From the NCBI RefSeq assembly GCF_002368075.1, contig NZ_AP018314.1, positions 760,318-820,267 on the forward strand: 59,950 bases of DNA, given 5' to 3'. Numbering within the stretch: position 1 is the stretch's first letter; every line of letters begins with the position of its first letter. This DNA comes from Sphaerospermopsis kisseleviana NIES-73. GTDB lineage: Bacteria; Cyanobacteriota; Cyanobacteriia; Cyanobacteriales; Nostocaceae. The notes below the pieces were generated by a model, which saw only the letters and a program-made list of their open reading frames with translations, did not search any database and was not told the origin of the DNA. The position numbers and the translations under genes were made by a program. Positions 23,949-33,650 of this stretch are shown one piece after another.

Positions 23949-24605
23949 ATGCTGTTGCGACCAGATCAACGTCTCAAGTTAGATGACACCGATGATAAAT
24001 TGTTTTACGACTACCCGCGCTTTGTCACCCACGTTGATGAAGGCTTTATTCAACAATTAACAGATTTATATCGTCAGCGACTGCAACCGAACACGCGCAT
24101 TTTTGATATGATGAGCAGTTGGGTGTCTCATCTACCAGAAGAAATAGAATTTGCTCATGTGGAGGGACATGGACTCAACGCCGAGGAACTAGCACGCAAT
24201 CCTCGACTGAACCATTATTTCGTGCAAAATCTCAACTCACAACCTCAGCTACCCTTGCCAGATCAGGATTTTGATGCTGTTGTCAACTGTGTTTCTGTCC
24301 AGTATATTCAATATCCAGAAGCTGTATTTTCCGAGATTCACCGTATTCTTAAACCTGGTGGTGTGGCTATTATCAGCTTTTCTAACCGGATGTTTTATCA
24401 AAAGGCGATTCAAATCTGGCGGGATGCCTCAGAAGCGTCTAGAGTTGAGCTAGTTAAGCGTTACTTTGTTTCAGTACCAGGGTTTTCCACTCCCGAAGTG
24501 ATCATCAATAAATCAACTGCGCCGAATTTTTTACAATGGTTGGGTTTACCAGGAGGAGATCCCTTCTATACTGTGATAGCTTATCGTGTGGAATCATCAA
24601 GTTAG
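23949..24605 (+). CDS. Class I SAM-dependent methyltransferase
   Basis: This 218-residue protein has a methyltransferase core: I-F-D-M-M-S-S-W (motif I region), F-D-A-V-V-N-C-V-S-V-Q-Y-I (motif II/acidic strand) and I-L-K-P-G-G-V-A-I-I-S-F-S-N-R (post-motif III). The N-terminal segment Y-D-Y-P-R-F-V-T-H-V-D is conserved in cyanobacterial homologues of unknown substrate. The glycine-rich SAM loop is weakly conserved. The start at 23949 (MLLRPDQRL) is preferred because the in-frame extension from 23862 is repeat-derived. It is monocistronic. Confidence 0.75.
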   Translation: MLLRPDQRLKLDDTDDKLFYDYPRFVTHVDEGFIQQLTDLYRQRLQPNTRIFDMMSSWVSHLPEEIEFAHVEGHGLNAEELARNPRLNHYFVQNLNSQPQLPLPDQDFDAVVNCVSVQYIQYPEAVFSEIHRILKPGGVAIISFSNRMFYQKAIQIWRDASEASRVELVKRYFVSVPGFSTPEVIINKSTAPNFLQWLGLPGGDPFYTVIAYRVESSS

Positions 24606-24719
24606 GAAAAAATTGGTTATCTGGACTACCAATCATGATCAAATAGTAAATTTTTTGGTGCAAATACTCAAGTAAAGCAGATAATTGCCTCAAGCTTCAA
24701 GCATTGAAGGAGAAAAAAC

Positions 24720-25229
24720 ATGATCTTATCTCGTAGTCGTAGAATTTTAGCCAGTTTACTACTGTGTGTTTTATTGCTGACTACCGCTTGTGCGGAAAAA
24801 GTACCTAATCGTTTTGATCAAGCACAACAGGAAAGCACAAAACAAAAAAGTGGTCAGGCTGTTGTTAAAAATGCCACTCAGGGTAGTAAATTAAATGCTT
24901 TCTTTCCTGAAAGTGATGATGATTACGACCGAGTTTATACCCAAGAGAAAAAAGGCTTTTCAGAAGCGAATTTGAAAAAAGACGGTAAAGTTGTTGCTCA
25001 ATTAGCTATTTCTGATACTACCAGCACGCCGACAGTAGCATCAAAATATGCCAATAGCACCAAGAAAATTGAAGGTTATCCTGCTGTAGAAACGGGTAAA
25101 ACTCAAACTTCTATTTTGGTGGGTAAGTATCAAGTCAAAGTGATTTCTAAAGATCCATTATTTAACGCTAGTGACAGGGAAGATTGGATTGAAAAATTTG
25201 ATCTTGATGGTTTAGCTAAGTTGAAATGA
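24720..25229 (+). CDS. Predicted lipoprotein of unknown function
   Basis: This 169-residue protein has an N-terminal lipoprotein signal with lipobox L-T-T-A-C (cleavage before Cys24). The mature part has a disordered Gln/Ser/Lys-rich linker and then a folded domain (about 60-165) with Y-A-N-S-T-K-K-I-E-G-Y-P-A-V-E and D-W-I-E-K-F-D-L-D. No enzyme motif is seen. It lies 42 bp upstream of the 295-residue gene, so the two may form a unit. The ribosome site GGAG is at about 24708. Confidence 0.7.
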   Translation: MILSRSRRILASLLLCVLLLTTACAEKVPNRFDQAQQESTKQKSGQAVVKNATQGSKLNAFFPESDDDYDRVYTQEKKGFSEANLKKDGKVVAQLAISDTTSTPTVASKYANSTKKIEGYPAVETGKTQTSILVGKYQVKVISKDPLFNASDREDWIEKFDLDGLAKLK

Positions 25230-25271
25230 CCTCTAAATTTCGGATAACAACATATCAATCAGGAGATTTTT

Positions 25272-26159
25272 GTGAGTAAACCAATTTTTGAGTTAGTTGA
25301 TGAACTACCAACCAGCGGTTTAACTGTTTCTATGTTAAATGCTTTGGATTTTATTGCTCCCGGTGAATGGCAAAATACTGTGGGTTTTGTCAATACTATT
25401 AAAACTGTGACTGGTGAAGATGATGAGGATCTAATTCAGCAAATTGGTGAACGGGCAATTTATCTTTTTAATGATAAATCCCAAGGTTATCAAACTGCTT
25501 TATGGCTTTATCAAACTGTTGATGGTACTGATAAGGCTTTAGGTGCAGCCGCTTTGGCTAATAAAGTTGGTGAAACCATTCCCTTATTTGGTTTTTTAAA
25601 CTCTATCACTCCCAAACCAGATAAAGCTCAAACTATTGATTTAACTTTAAAAATAGTCGCTGAATTAGTCGCTTTTTGCCAAATTAATGGTATTCCCGGT
25701 GATAGTATTGGCGATTTTGTTGGTGCTTTAGGTGAATATAGTGGTGAGTCAATGATTCGCATGGCAGCTTTGGTTGCTGTTGATGGTATTATTCCTCTAG
25801 GTCCTGATTTTATCCAAAAATCATTAACTTTCCTCAGTAACATGAAACCCCAAGAGTTGGATCAAAACTCTACTTTTAGAACCATGAAAGATGCAATTCC
25901 TGGCAATGGTACTGGTGGTAAACTAGACTTTATTGGTCAAAGTGTTGATTCTGTTAAGGGTTGGATGAATGGTATAGTTAGTGCTAATGCTTTAACTGCT
26001 CAGAAAGTTCTTGGCAATTTACAAGGTTTTCTTGAATTTAGTGATGACAAATTAGACTATGTAGCCGCTTTTCTAGATATGTCCACTAATTACTATGAAC
26101 ATACAGGAACTCAAACTTTAGCACGACGTTTGATTGAACGCGCAGTTGCAGAAATTTAG
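25272..26159 (+). CDS. Conserved hypothetical protein (GTG start)
   Basis: This 295-residue soluble protein has mainly helical segments and no recognised motif. It begins MSKPIFELVDELPTSGLTVS, and recurrent hydrophobic helices (L-K-I-V-A-E-L-V-A-F, M-I-R-M-A-A-L-V-A-V) suggest an all-alpha fold. The start is GTG at 25272 with AGGAG 7 nt upstream. It follows the lipoprotein gene closely. No function can be named. Confidence 0.65.
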   Translation: MSKPIFELVDELPTSGLTVSMLNALDFIAPGEWQNTVGFVNTIKTVTGEDDEDLIQQIGERAIYLFNDKSQGYQTALWLYQTVDGTDKALGAAALANKVGETIPLFGFLNSITPKPDKAQTIDLTLKIVAELVAFCQINGIPGDSIGDFVGALGEYSGESMIRMAALVAVDGIIPLGPDFIQKSLTFLSNMKPQELDQNSTFRTMKDAIPGNGTGGKLDFIGQSVDSVKGWMNGIVSANALTAQKVLGNLQGFLEFSDDKLDYVAAFLDMSTNYYEHTGTQTLARRLIERAVAEI

Positions 26160-26183
26160 CTAATTTTTGAGCCTAAATACAAC

Positions 26184-26225
26184 TTGTAGTAGTGCCGAAA
26201 ATCAATAAATGCAGCACTACTACAA
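26184..26225 (+). terminator. Hairpin after the 295-residue protein gene
   Basis: TTGTAGTAGTGC and GCACTACTACAA form a 12-bp stem with an 18-nt loop, 25 bp after the stop. The following sequence is only weakly T-rich. Confidence 0.5.
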
Positions 26226-26354
26226 ACAGGTTTTCTATTAGTTTCTACTAATTACTTGTGGCTGGTAGATTGTATCACCACAAAAAAAACAAATTTTCAG
26301 CGGAATAACGAAGAGATGGTAACTGACTTCTACACAGTTGCAGTGAACATTACT

Positions 26355-26388
26355 GTCACCTGTCACCTGTTACCTGTCACCTACTATC
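26355..26388. repeat. Short STRR array (GTCACCT)
   Basis: Four to five degenerate copies of a 7-bp unit directly abut the end of rpsU. A similar array is at 45796-45830. Confidence 0.8.
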
Positions 26389-26583
26389 TTACTTGAAGCG
26401 AGAACGCTGTTGACGACGTTGCTTGTGTCTAGCTATTGCTTTACGTTTCTCTTTTTCTAAAGGTGTTTCAAAATGGCGATTCTTCCGCATATCTTGGAAA
26501 ATTCCGGCTTTGGAAACTTCACGTTTAAATCTCCGCAAAGCTGATTCAATACCTTCATTTTCCCCTAAAACTACTTGTGTCAT
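26389..26583 (-). CDS. rpsU: 30S ribosomal protein S21
   Basis: This 64-residue basic protein begins [20 protein letters not shown] and ends with a Lys/Arg-rich tail ([13 protein letters not shown]), matching full-length bacterial S21, which helps initiation by contacting 16S rRNA. It lies 129 bp downstream of the RNA-binding protein gene on the same strand. In Anabaena variabilis the equivalent rbpA1-rpsU pair is known to be cold-responsive and partly co-transcribed, so the same is likely here. Confidence 0.95.
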   Translation of the reverse strand: MTQVVLGENEGIESALRRFKREVSKAGIFQDMRKNRHFETPLEKEKRKAIARHKQRRQQRSRFK

Positions 26584-26712
26584 TCCTAGTCCTCCTTTTT
26601 TGGTTTAACACATACAAACTAGAGTATAAAAATATCTCAGCAGAGTCAAACCCTGGGCTTTATCTGCTGGAGACTCTAGATTTAAAAGATTTAAAATTTC
26701 TTCAGAACAGGA

Positions 26713-27039
26713 TTAATAACGGCGATCGCCTCCACGACCTCCACCAGAACGGCCACCGCCACCCCAGCTTCCACCTCCACGAGAAGAACCTCTTTCCTCA
26801 CGGGGTTTAGCCTTGTTCACTTTTAAATCTCTCCCCATCCACTCAGCACCATCAAGTGCTTCAATAGCTGCTTTTTCTTCAGCTTCAGACGACATTTCCA
26901 CGAAGGCAAAACCACGTGGACGGCCTGTTTCCCTATCAGTGGGTAGCTGCACATTGCTAACTGTACCGTACTCAGCAAAAGCCAGTTTCAAATCTTCTGC
27001 TGTCACCTGATAGGACAAATTTCCAACGTAAATTGACAT
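26713..27039 (-). CDS. Cyanobacterial RNP-type RNA-binding protein
   Basis: This 108-residue protein has a single RRM domain (1-80). RNP2 reads S-I-Y-V-G-N-L near residue 2, RNP1 reads R-G-F-A-F-V-E-M near residue 42, and a glycine/arginine-rich tail (about 85-108) follows, as in the cold-induced Rbp proteins of cyanobacteria. These proteins act as RNA chaperones and in mRNA localisation. It precedes rpsU. A leader of about 100 nt (27040-27150) resembles the long 5' UTRs of cold-regulated rbp genes. Which rbp paralogue it is cannot be decided. Confidence 0.93.
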   Translation of the reverse strand: MSIYVGNLSYQVTAEDLKLAFAEYGTVSNVQLPTDRETGRPRGFAFVEMSSEAEEKAAIEALDGAEWMGRDLKVNKAKPREERGSSRGGGSWGGGGRSGGGRGGDRRY

Positions 27040-27150
27040 AGATGGTCTCCCAAACCAGAGAGTGTAGAGAGTTAGATTCGGAGAGACGCATTTAAAACAA
27101 ATTAAAACGACTTACTCAACCGAAAATAATCTTTATATCCGCGAGTATAG
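27040..27150 (-). promoter_or_regulatory. Upstream leader of the RNA-binding protein gene
   Basis: An intergenic stretch precedes the rbp gene, with pyrimidine-rich blocks (CTCTCTACACTCTCTGG on the minus strand) and GGGAGACC just before the ATG as ribosome site. Cold-regulated rbp genes in Anabaena have long leaders, so a regulatory 5' UTR is plausible but not shown. The remaining gap to 27362 holds no recognisable gene. Confidence 0.35.
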
Positions 27151-27362
27151 CACAGCCTTTGAATATGAACTCCTAAGAAGTAACATTTCCTCAGCTACCC
27201 ATAGACTAGATCCAACTGAACATCTGACTAGGTGCTGATAGAAGGCTGAAAGCTAAAAAATCATTAAGGATTTTAGGAATTATCACTCTCATTTAGCATG
27301 AATTATAATTATAGCATAACTCACGTCTACATGGAAAATAATTTATCTTTTGTGTACGGGCT

Positions 27363-28211
27363 TCATTTAGCCGCAAACTCAGTTAATGTTAGTTCTGCTT
27401 TCTGACACAATATTTCGTGATCTTGAGAACTACTAGCCAACAAACCGCCCCATTGGTTGATGTCACCGGTGTTATACTCTAATGCTCTGCCGTCAAAGTG
27501 GGTAAATTTACCACCAGCTTCTGTTAAAATTAATTCTGGTGCTGCCAGATCCCAATCTTTAGGGGCTGACTTTCCAGACAGGGAAATATAAACATCTGCT
27601 TGTTGTTCGACAATAGCAGCCACTTTACAACCTACACTACCAATGGCTTTTTGTTTTTGGCAGGGTAGATTTTTCAGTAAAAATTCTAACTTATCATGAC
27701 GATGGGAACGACTGACAACCAAGATTAAATCTTCAAGTGGTTTAGCAGCAGCCACTTTCAAAGGATGAGAACCATTAACAGTTTCGACAAAAGTACCACC
27801 ACCTTTAGTAGCATAATATATCTTTTCCGCTTCCGGTATTGCTACCACCGCTAAAATTGGCCTTGTGTTTTGCACTAAAGCAATATGTATTGCATATTCC
27901 CCAGTTTTATTAATAAAATCTCTTGTACCATCCAAAGGATCAATAATCCAAACTAACTCCCCAGGATATTTACCTTGTTGAGATTTATAGGTTTCTTCGC
28001 TAATATAACCAAAATCTTCATCAACAAATGCTGCTTGTAGATGGGATAGGATATACTCACTCACAACTCTATCGGCAACAGTTATAGGTTCATTTTGCTT
28101 GTATTCTATTTCTAGGTTGTTAGCGGTTGCTTGATAATAGGATCGCAGTAACTTAGCAGCACCCCAACCCACCTCACGAGTAATTTTGAGTATTTCTGGT
28201 AAGTTTGTCAT
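27363..28211 (-). CDS. cysQ: 3'(2'),5'-bisphosphate nucleotidase, CysQ type
   Basis: This 282-residue member of the inositol monophosphatase superfamily is expected to hydrolyse PAP/PAPS during sulfate assimilation. Metal-site motifs are visible: E-D-F-G-Y-I-S-E-E (about 70-77), W-I-I-D-P-L-D-G-T-R-D-F (about 97-108) and W-D-L-A-A-P-E-L-I-L-T-E-A-G-G (about 225-239). The length fits CysQ/SuhB proteins. It cannot be fully separated from inositol monophosphatases by eye, but cysH at 34362 supports a sulfur context. It is monocistronic. Confidence 0.8.
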   Translation of the reverse strand: MTNLPEILKITREVGWGAAKLLRSYYQATANNLEIEYKQNEPITVADRVVSEYILSHLQAAFVDEDFGYISEETYKSQQGKYPGELVWIIDPLDGTRDFINKTGEYAIHIALVQNTRPILAVVAIPEAEKIYYATKGGGTFVETVNGSHPLKVAAAKPLEDLILVVSRSHRHDKLEFLLKNLPCQKQKAIGSVGCKVAAIVEQQADVYISLSGKSAPKDWDLAAPELILTEAGGKFTHFDGRALEYNTGDINQWGGLLASSSQDHEILCQKAELTLTEFAAK

Positions 28212-28374
28212 TTGTTAGTTGAAACATGAAAAGCTTGAAGTGATAAATTCACCAAACATAACATAACATGAGTTCGACTAAGTAGGTAGGCGTTGAAATT
28301 TATCCTTATGGCAAGGCAAAAGGCAATAGGCAAAAGGGAAGAGACTTTCAGCGATTTTATATTTTGTTGGGTAG

Positions 28375-28395
28375 GGGTTTAGCAGTGCTAAACCC
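28375..28395 (-). repeat. Hairpin repeat, second copy of the 6081 palindrome
   Basis: This is the same 21-bp palindrome as at 6081-6101 with the central base changed. It lies 27 bp beyond the dienelactone hydrolase stop and may stop transcription there. Confidence 0.6.
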
Positions 28396-28422
28396 TTAAA
28401 TAAGTTGTTTTAAAATTAGAAA

Positions 28423-29163
28423 TTACCCTTTAAACTTCCTCTCCAAAAAAGCAATTATTTCTCGCCATGCAGATGTCGCCGCTTCCGCATCATAACGATA
28501 ACCGTCATCTCGCATAAAAGTATGTTCCGCTGCATAACAGAAAAATTGATGAGGTATTTTTGCAGTTTCTAAACCCTTAATAATAGTCTGTCTATCCTGT
28601 TCAGGAATATGGGGATCTTGAGTACCAAAAATTAACAACATTTCCCCCTTAATTTCTGAAAATCTGTGAATAGTATCCGCCACACCTTTACCTAATTTAC
28701 CGATGGGAATACCTGTAGGATAACAGGAAACACAAGCTTTTATTTCATCTTCAAAAGCAGCCCGAAAAGCCAAATGTCCACCAATACAAAAACCCAAAGT
28801 GCCGATTTTTTCAGCAATAATTGAATTGTCATTTTTGAGAAAATCAATTACAGCGCGAGTATCTGCATCATATTCAGAAATTAAAGTTCTGCGTGCATCA
28901 TCATTACCGCGCATTCTCCCCAGATCATCAGGTTCAATGATAGAACCTATAGGTTCAATACGGTGAAAAATTTCCGGTGCAGCGACAACATAACCAAACC
29001 CAGCTAAATAATTAACTAAGCGAATTATTGCCCCACCTAATTGATAAATATCACTGTAAAAAACAATTCCTGGATATTTACCCTCTGTTTTAGGAGATGC
29101 GACATAAACCCGCATTAAACTATCATCTACTTTTAATTCGATATTGCGTTTAACAATTTGCAT
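28423..29163 (-). CDS. Dienelactone hydrolase family protein
   Basis: This 246-residue alpha/beta hydrolase of the DLH family has the Cys-Asp-His triad visible: nucleophile in L-G-F-C-I-G-G-H, Asp in F-G-T-Q-D-P-H-I-P, His in A-A-E-H-T-F-M. The start at 29163 (MQIVKRNIEL) is preferred, since the extra 29 codons up to 29250 do not look like family sequence. Family members hydrolyse lactones and related esters, but the natural substrate in cyanobacteria is unknown. Confidence 0.85.
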   Translation of the reverse strand: MQIVKRNIELKVDDSLMRVYVASPKTEGKYPGIVFYSDIYQLGGAIIRLVNYLAGFGYVVAAPEIFHRIEPIGSIIEPDDLGRMRGNDDARRTLISEYDADTRAVIDFLKNDNSIIAEKIGTLGFCIGGHLAFRAAFEDEIKACVSCYPTGIPIGKLGKGVADTIHRFSEIKGEMLLIFGTQDPHIPEQDRQTIIKGLETAKIPHQFFCYAAEHTFMRDDGYRYDAEAATSAWREIIAFLERKFKG

Positions 29164-29338
29164 TTTTTGATTTTTTGCTAATGTGTTAATTTGTAATTCT
29201 TCAGGTTTTATAATAATCAGTAAATTTTCCCAAATACTCGATTTTTTCAAGAAGTTGAATTTCCTAGTTTGACACGCATTTTGTATATTTTTGTATCTTT
29301 AACTAAGACTATGTGCTATCATATACAATAAAAAAGGA

Positions 29339-29554
29339 TGTGTCGTAAGATTCAAAACCTCCAAAGAAGAACTTTTAGAATTTCCTGAAGATGTAATTGA
29401 CGAAATTGGGTATATTCTCTATCGAGTGCAAACTAATCAAACTCATACCAAAATAAAACCCTTAAAAGGTTTTAATGGAGTATTTGAAATTCGCAGCAAT
29501 CATCAAACCGACACGCCAACTACTATGATACAATTAGATAAAACCATAAAATAG
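29339..29554 (+). pseudogene. HigB/Gp49-like toxin fragment
   Basis: An open frame without a good start codon reads E-E-L-L-E-F-P-E-D-V-I-D-E-I-G-Y-I-L-Y and I-K-P-L-K-G-F-N-G-V-F-E-I. This is the core of phage-derived Gp49-like (HigB/DUF891) RelE-fold toxins. The first strand and the conserved C-terminal beta sheet (Y-R-A-V-Y ... V-L-H-x-F-x-K-K) are missing; after N-H-Q-T-D-T the sequence is unrelated and stops. It is therefore degraded at both ends. It is followed 14 bp later by an antitoxin-like gene. Confidence 0.6.
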
Positions 29555-29568
29555 AGGTCAAAGTCATC

Positions 29569-29812
29569 ATGGAACAAATTAACTTAGAAATAGACAGACT
29601 CACATTGAAAAGAGCCAAAACCCTAGCAATGCTTAACCAATCTAGTGTATCAGAATTGCTCACAAAAGTAATTGCTAGATTAGCAGAAATTCAAGAACAA
29701 AAAGACCAATTAAAAAGACCCATTAATGGGATTATATGCCGATATTCCAGAAGTTGTTGATGAAATAGTAGCTGAAGCTATGGAAAAAAGAGGACATAAT
29801 ATTAAAGACTAA
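29569..29812 (+). pseudogene. Antitoxin-like gene with a one-base frameshift
   Basis: The frame begins MEQINLEIDRLTLKRAKTLA and runs to K-R-P-I-N-G near 29731. There an extra G in a GGG run moves the natural continuation L-Y-A-D-I-P-E-V-V-D-E-I-V-A-E-A-M-E into another frame, ending at 29812. Removing one G restores an 80-codon protein. The D-I-P-E-V-V-D-E-I-V tail resembles small antitoxin-type proteins of cyanobacteria. A sequencing error is possible, but the neighbouring toxin is also broken. Confidence 0.5.
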
Positions 29813-30054
29813 TAAAATAGAAAAATCATTACTTAATAATAATTTAAAATTTAGGCTATTCATTAATATTAGATAATTGGCGTTTATAAGAAAAAAACTT
29901 ATCATCACTTCTTCCTCTCTCCGCGCCTCTGCGCCTCTGCGTGACATAAAAAAAATCTGTAACAACCCACCGAAAAAACAAATCACAGGTAAGATGACAC
30001 CAAAACAGCAAACCATTACACTAAACAATGGTGTAAATACTACCGGAGTTGAAA

Positions 30055-32436
30055 ATGACTTTAGCCAGCACTCCAAAACAAAAACCCTTAACAGACACAG
30101 AATTACAAAAGATTAACGCATATTGGCGTGCAGCCAACTATCTTTCAGTCGGACAAATATACCTCCTCGACAACCCCTTACTGAAAGAACCCCTTAAACA
30201 AGACCACGTAAAACCGCGACTATTAGGACATTGGGGAACTACCCCTGGACTGAACTTTATTTATGTTCACCTCAACCGCATCATTAAAAAATACGACCTC
30301 AACACCATCTACATCGCAGGACCCGGACATGGTGGACCCGGACTGGTAGCTAACACCTACTTAGAAGGAACATATAGCGAATATTACCCGAACATTTCCC
30401 AAGATGCAGAGGGAATGCAAAAACTGTTCAAACAGTTCTCCTTCCCTGGTGGTATTCCTAGTCACGTTGCCCCGGAAACCCCCGGTTCTATTCACGAAGG
30501 GGGAGAACTCGGTTATGCTTTAGTACACGCTTTTGGTGCTGCTTTTGACAACCCAGACCTGTTAGTTGCGGCGGTTGTGGGTGATGGGGAAGCCGAAACC
30601 GGACCTTTAGCTACAAGCTGGCATTCTAACAAATTCCTCAACCCTGCTACTGATGGTGCGGTTTTACCGATTTTACATTTGAACGGTTATAAAATTGCTA
30701 ATCCCACCATATTAGCACGGATACCCCATGATGAACTAGAAAGCCTATTTATCGGCTACGGCTATAAACCTTACTTTGTGGAAGGTGCTGATCCGGCGGA
30801 TGTTCATCAACAAATGGCAGCAACTTTAGATACTATTGTTACGGAAATTCAAGGTATCCAAAGAGAAGCGCGGGTACATGGTTTCAAAAAACGCCCGCAA
30901 TGGCCAATGATCATTTTAAGAACTCCCAAAGGTTGGACTGGACCCAAGGAAGTAGACGGGAAGAAAACAGAAGACTATTGGCGATCGCACCAAGTCCCCT
31001 TTAGCGATATAGCTGGTAAACCAGAACACCTAAAACTGTTAGAAGACTGGATGAAGAGTTACAAACCCGAAGAACTCTTTGACGAAACCGGTCAACTCAT
31101 TCCCGAACTTGCAGAACTCGCACCCACAGGCCAGCGACGCATGGGAGACAACCCCCACGCTAACGGTGGTATCTTGCTGCGTGATTTAATCATACCAGAA
31201 TTTTGCAACTATGCAGTAGAAGTCCCCAAACCCGGAACAGTCAACGCAGAAGCAACCAAAGTTACTGGAAAATTCCTGCGGGATGTGATGAAAGAAAACC
31301 TGGAAAGCCAGAACTTCCGAGTTTTTGGACCCGATGAAACCGCATCTAACCGCATCGATCCTGTACTAGAAGTTACTAACAGAACTTGGGTAGCGGAAAC
31401 CATCCCCGAAGATGATCATTTATCAGCAAATGGTCGGGTGATGGAAATGCTGAGTGAAACCAACTGTCAAGGATGGTTAGAAGGATATTTGCTAACAGGA
31501 AGACATGGTTTCTTCTCCTGTTATGAAGCATTTATTCATATCATTGACTCGATGTTTAACCAACACGCTAAATGGTTAAAAACAACTCGTCATATTTCTT
31601 GGAGAAGACCGATCGCCTCTTTAAATTATCTTCTCACTTCCCATGTTTGGCGACAAGATCATAACGGTTTCTCTCACCAAGATCCAGGGTTTTTGGATCA
31701 TGTAATTAACAAAAAAGCCGACGTTATTCGTGTTTATCTGCCACCCGATGCTAACACTTTGTTATCTGTCACCGACCATTGTTTAAGAAGTCGCAACTAT
31801 GTAAATGTGATAGTAGCTGGAAAACAACCGGCACTGCAATATTTAGACATGGATGCAGCCATTAAACACTGTACCAAAGGTTTAGGAATTTGGGAATGGG
31901 CAAGTAATGATCAAGATGGTGAACCCGATGTAGTTATGGCTTGTGCGGGGGATATTCCCACTTTAGAAACCCTAGCTGCGGTGGATATTTTACGGCAAAA
32001 TTTCCCAGAATTAAAAGTGCGGGTAGTGAACATTGTAGACTTGATGACACTACAACCAAAAAGTGAACATCCCCACGGTTTAAGCAGCAAAGATTTTGAT
32101 ATCATCTTTACCACAGATAAACCAATTATCTTTGCATTTCATGGCTATCCTTGGTTAATTCATCGTCTCACCTATCGCCATACAAACCACAATAATATTC
32201 ATGTTCGTGGTTACAAAGAAGAAGGAACAACAACCACACCTTTTGATATGGTGGTAATGAATGATTTAGATCGTTTCCATTTAGTAATGGATGTAATAGA
32301 TCGTGTACCAAAATTGGGTTATAAAGCCGCTTATGTGAAACAAAATTTACAAGATAAATTGATTGAACATAAGCAATACATCGAGAAACACGGTGAAGAT
32401 ATGCCAGAAATTAGAGACTGGAAATGGCCTTATTAA
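30055..32436 (+). CDS. xfp: Phosphoketolase (xylulose-5-phosphate/fructose-6-phosphate)
   Basis: This 793-residue thiamine-diphosphate enzyme splits xylulose 5-phosphate or fructose 6-phosphate with phosphate to acetyl phosphate plus an aldose phosphate. Family segments are G-H-W-G-T-T-P-G-L (about 61), G-P-G-H-G-G-P (about 92), the TPP/Mg site G-D-G-E-A-E-T-G-P (about 184), the H-L-N-G-Y-K-I region, and [13 protein letters not shown] in the C-terminal half. The length is standard. The ATG at 30055 has GGAG 8 nt upstream and is preferred to a TTG two codons earlier. It is monocistronic with a long hairpin downstream. Confidence 0.95.
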   Translation: MTLASTPKQKPLTDTELQKINAYWRAANYLSVGQIYLLDNPLLKEPLKQDHVKPRLLGHWGTTPGLNFIYVHLNRIIKKYDLNTIYIAGPGHGGPGLVANTYLEGTYSEYYPNISQDAEGMQKLFKQFSFPGGIPSHVAPETPGSIHEGGELGYALVHAFGAAFDNPDLLVAAVVGDGEAETGPLATSWHSNKFLNPATDGAVLPILHLNGYKIANPTILARIPHDELESLFIGYGYKPYFVEGADPADVHQQMAATLDTIVTEIQGIQREARVHGFKKRPQWPMIILRTPKGWTGPKEVDGKKTEDYWRSHQVPFSDIAGKPEHLKLLEDWMKSYKPEELFDETGQLIPELAELAPTGQRRMGDNPHANGGILLRDLIIPEFCNYAVEVPKPGTVNAEATKVTGKFLRDVMKENLESQNFRVFGPDETASNRIDPVLEVTNRTWVAETIPEDDHLSANGRVMEMLSETNCQGWLEGYLLTGRHGFFSCYEAFIHIIDSMFNQHAKWLKTTRHISWRRPIASLNYLLTSHVWRQDHNGFSHQDPGFLDHVINKKADVIRVYLPPDANTLLSVTDHCLRSRNYVNVIVAGKQPALQYLDMDAAIKHCTKGLGIWEWASNDQDGEPDVVMACAGDIPTLETLAAVDILRQNFPELKVRVVNIVDLMTLQPKSEHPHGLSSKDFDIIFTTDKPIIFAFHGYPWLIHRLTYRHTNHNNIHVRGYKEEGTTTTPFDMVVMNDLDRFHLVMDVIDRVPKLGYKAAYVKQNLQDKLIEHKQYIEKHGEDMPEIRDWKWPY

Positions 32437-32460
32437 ACCGTAACGACTAAATAACCCCAG

Positions 32461-32518
32461 ATCCCCCCTAACCCCCCTTAATAAAGGGTGAATAGATTCA
32501 CACTTTTTAAGGGGGATG
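32461..32518 (+). terminator. Long nested hairpin after phosphoketolase
   Basis: CCCCCTTAA ... TTAAGGGGG form an outer stem. An inner stem GTGAAT-AG-ATTCAC is flanked by AAAGG/ACTTT. This hairpin type is widespread in cyanobacterial gaps and probably ends the xfp transcript. Confidence 0.6.
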
Positions 32519-32586
32519 TAGGGTATCTAATTTCTGATTTATTTATTATATTAATATAAGGTAGTTAACCCTGGAGATTAATTAAT

Positions 32587-33105
32587 ATGACACAGGAATT
32601 AATAGACTTGAGAAATAGTATTTTAACTGGAAGATATGAAGATGCGTTAGCAATTGTAGATGAATTAGAGGGGATGAGTAAACAAGCAATTTTCAGGAAT
32701 ATTCAATCATTTTTGAGAGTTGTGTTAATTCATTTGATCAAAAATCAAATTGAACAAAGATTAACAAATTCTTGGGCAGCATCTATTGAAAATGCGATTT
32801 TAGAAATTAAGAAATTGAACATAAAAGAGAATAAAAAATCTTATTATATCAATAATGATGAATGGGGTGAAATATTAACAGATGCTTTAGAGTCTGCTAT
32901 TCGTCCAGCTACTTTAGAAGTAATGAATGGTAAATTTAACAGAAAACAACTTTCACAACTTCTCAATAAAGAACAATTAATATTAACAGCAACAGAATTA
33001 CTTGAATTTACCTATAATTATCAAATCCGAGAATTACCTGATATAATAGATGAATATTTAGGTAAATTACCCGGTGGGGAAAATTGGCAGTTAGGGAAAA
33101 GCTAA
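32587..33105 (+). CDS. DUF29-like protein, tandem copy 1
   Basis: This 172-residue soluble helical protein begins MTQELIDLRNSILTGRYEDA, with a conserved A-I-V-D-E-L-E-G-M-S-K-Q-A-I and L-I-H-L-I-K-N-Q-I-E-Q-R-L-T-N-S-W core typical of DUF29-like cyanobacterial proteins of unknown function. Family assignment is from memory and moderately secure. It is the first of three head-to-tail paralogues separated by 13 and 31 bp, so all are probably in one transcript. It has the full C-terminus W-Q-L-G-K-S. Confidence 0.7.
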   Translation: MTQELIDLRNSILTGRYEDALAIVDELEGMSKQAIFRNIQSFLRVVLIHLIKNQIEQRLTNSWAASIENAILEIKKLNIKENKKSYYINNDEWGEILTDALESAIRPATLEVMNGKFNRKQLSQLLNKEQLILTATELLEFTYNYQIRELPDIIDEYLGKLPGGENWQLGKS

Positions 33106-33118
33106 GAGGTGATAAAAA

Positions 33119-33619
33119 ATGACACAAGAATTAATAGACTTGAGAAATAGTATTTTAGCTGGACGTTATGAAGATGCTTTGGCTATTGTTGATGAGTTAG
33201 AGGGGATGAGTAAACAAGCAATTTTCAGGAATATTCAATCATTTTTGAGAGTTTTGTTAATTCATTTGATTAAAAATCAAATAGAACAAAGATTAACAAA
33301 CTCTTGGGTTGCATCTATTCGTAACTCTTTAGTAGAAATCAAAAAAATCAATCTCAAAGAAAATAAAAAATCCTATTACATCAATAAAGATGAATGGGAT
33401 ACCTGGTTGCAGGAAGAAATAGAATTAGCAATAGGTGATGCAAGTTTAGAAGTAATGAATGGGAAATTTAACAGAAAACAACTTTCACAACTTCTCAATA
33501 AAGAACAATTAATATTAACAGCAACAGAATTACTCACATTTATCTATAATTATCAAATCCGAGAATTACCTGATATAATAGATGAATATTTAGGTAAATT
33601 ACCCAGTGGGGAAAATTAG
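33119..33619 (+). CDS. DUF29-like protein, tandem copy 2 (mosaic, truncated)
   Basis: These 166 residues share the middle part (W-V-A-S-I-R-N-S-L-V-E-I-K-K-I-N ... I-G-D-A-S) with copy 3 and the last third (L-E-V-M-N-G-K-F-N-R-K-Q-L-S) with copy 1, so the gene looks like a recombinant. Compared with copy 1, the W codon TGG after G-E-N is TAG. The six last residues are thus removed, although the bases after the stop still match copy 1 up to its own TAA. The protein is probably still folded. Confidence 0.7.
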   Translation: MTQELIDLRNSILAGRYEDALAIVDELEGMSKQAIFRNIQSFLRVLLIHLIKNQIEQRLTNSWVASIRNSLVEIKKINLKENKKSYYINKDEWDTWLQEEIELAIGDASLEVMNGKFNRKQLSQLLNKEQLILTATELLTFIYNYQIRELPDIIDEYLGKLPSGEN

Positions 33620-33650
33620 CAGTTAGGGAAAAGCTAAGAGGTGAAAAAAG

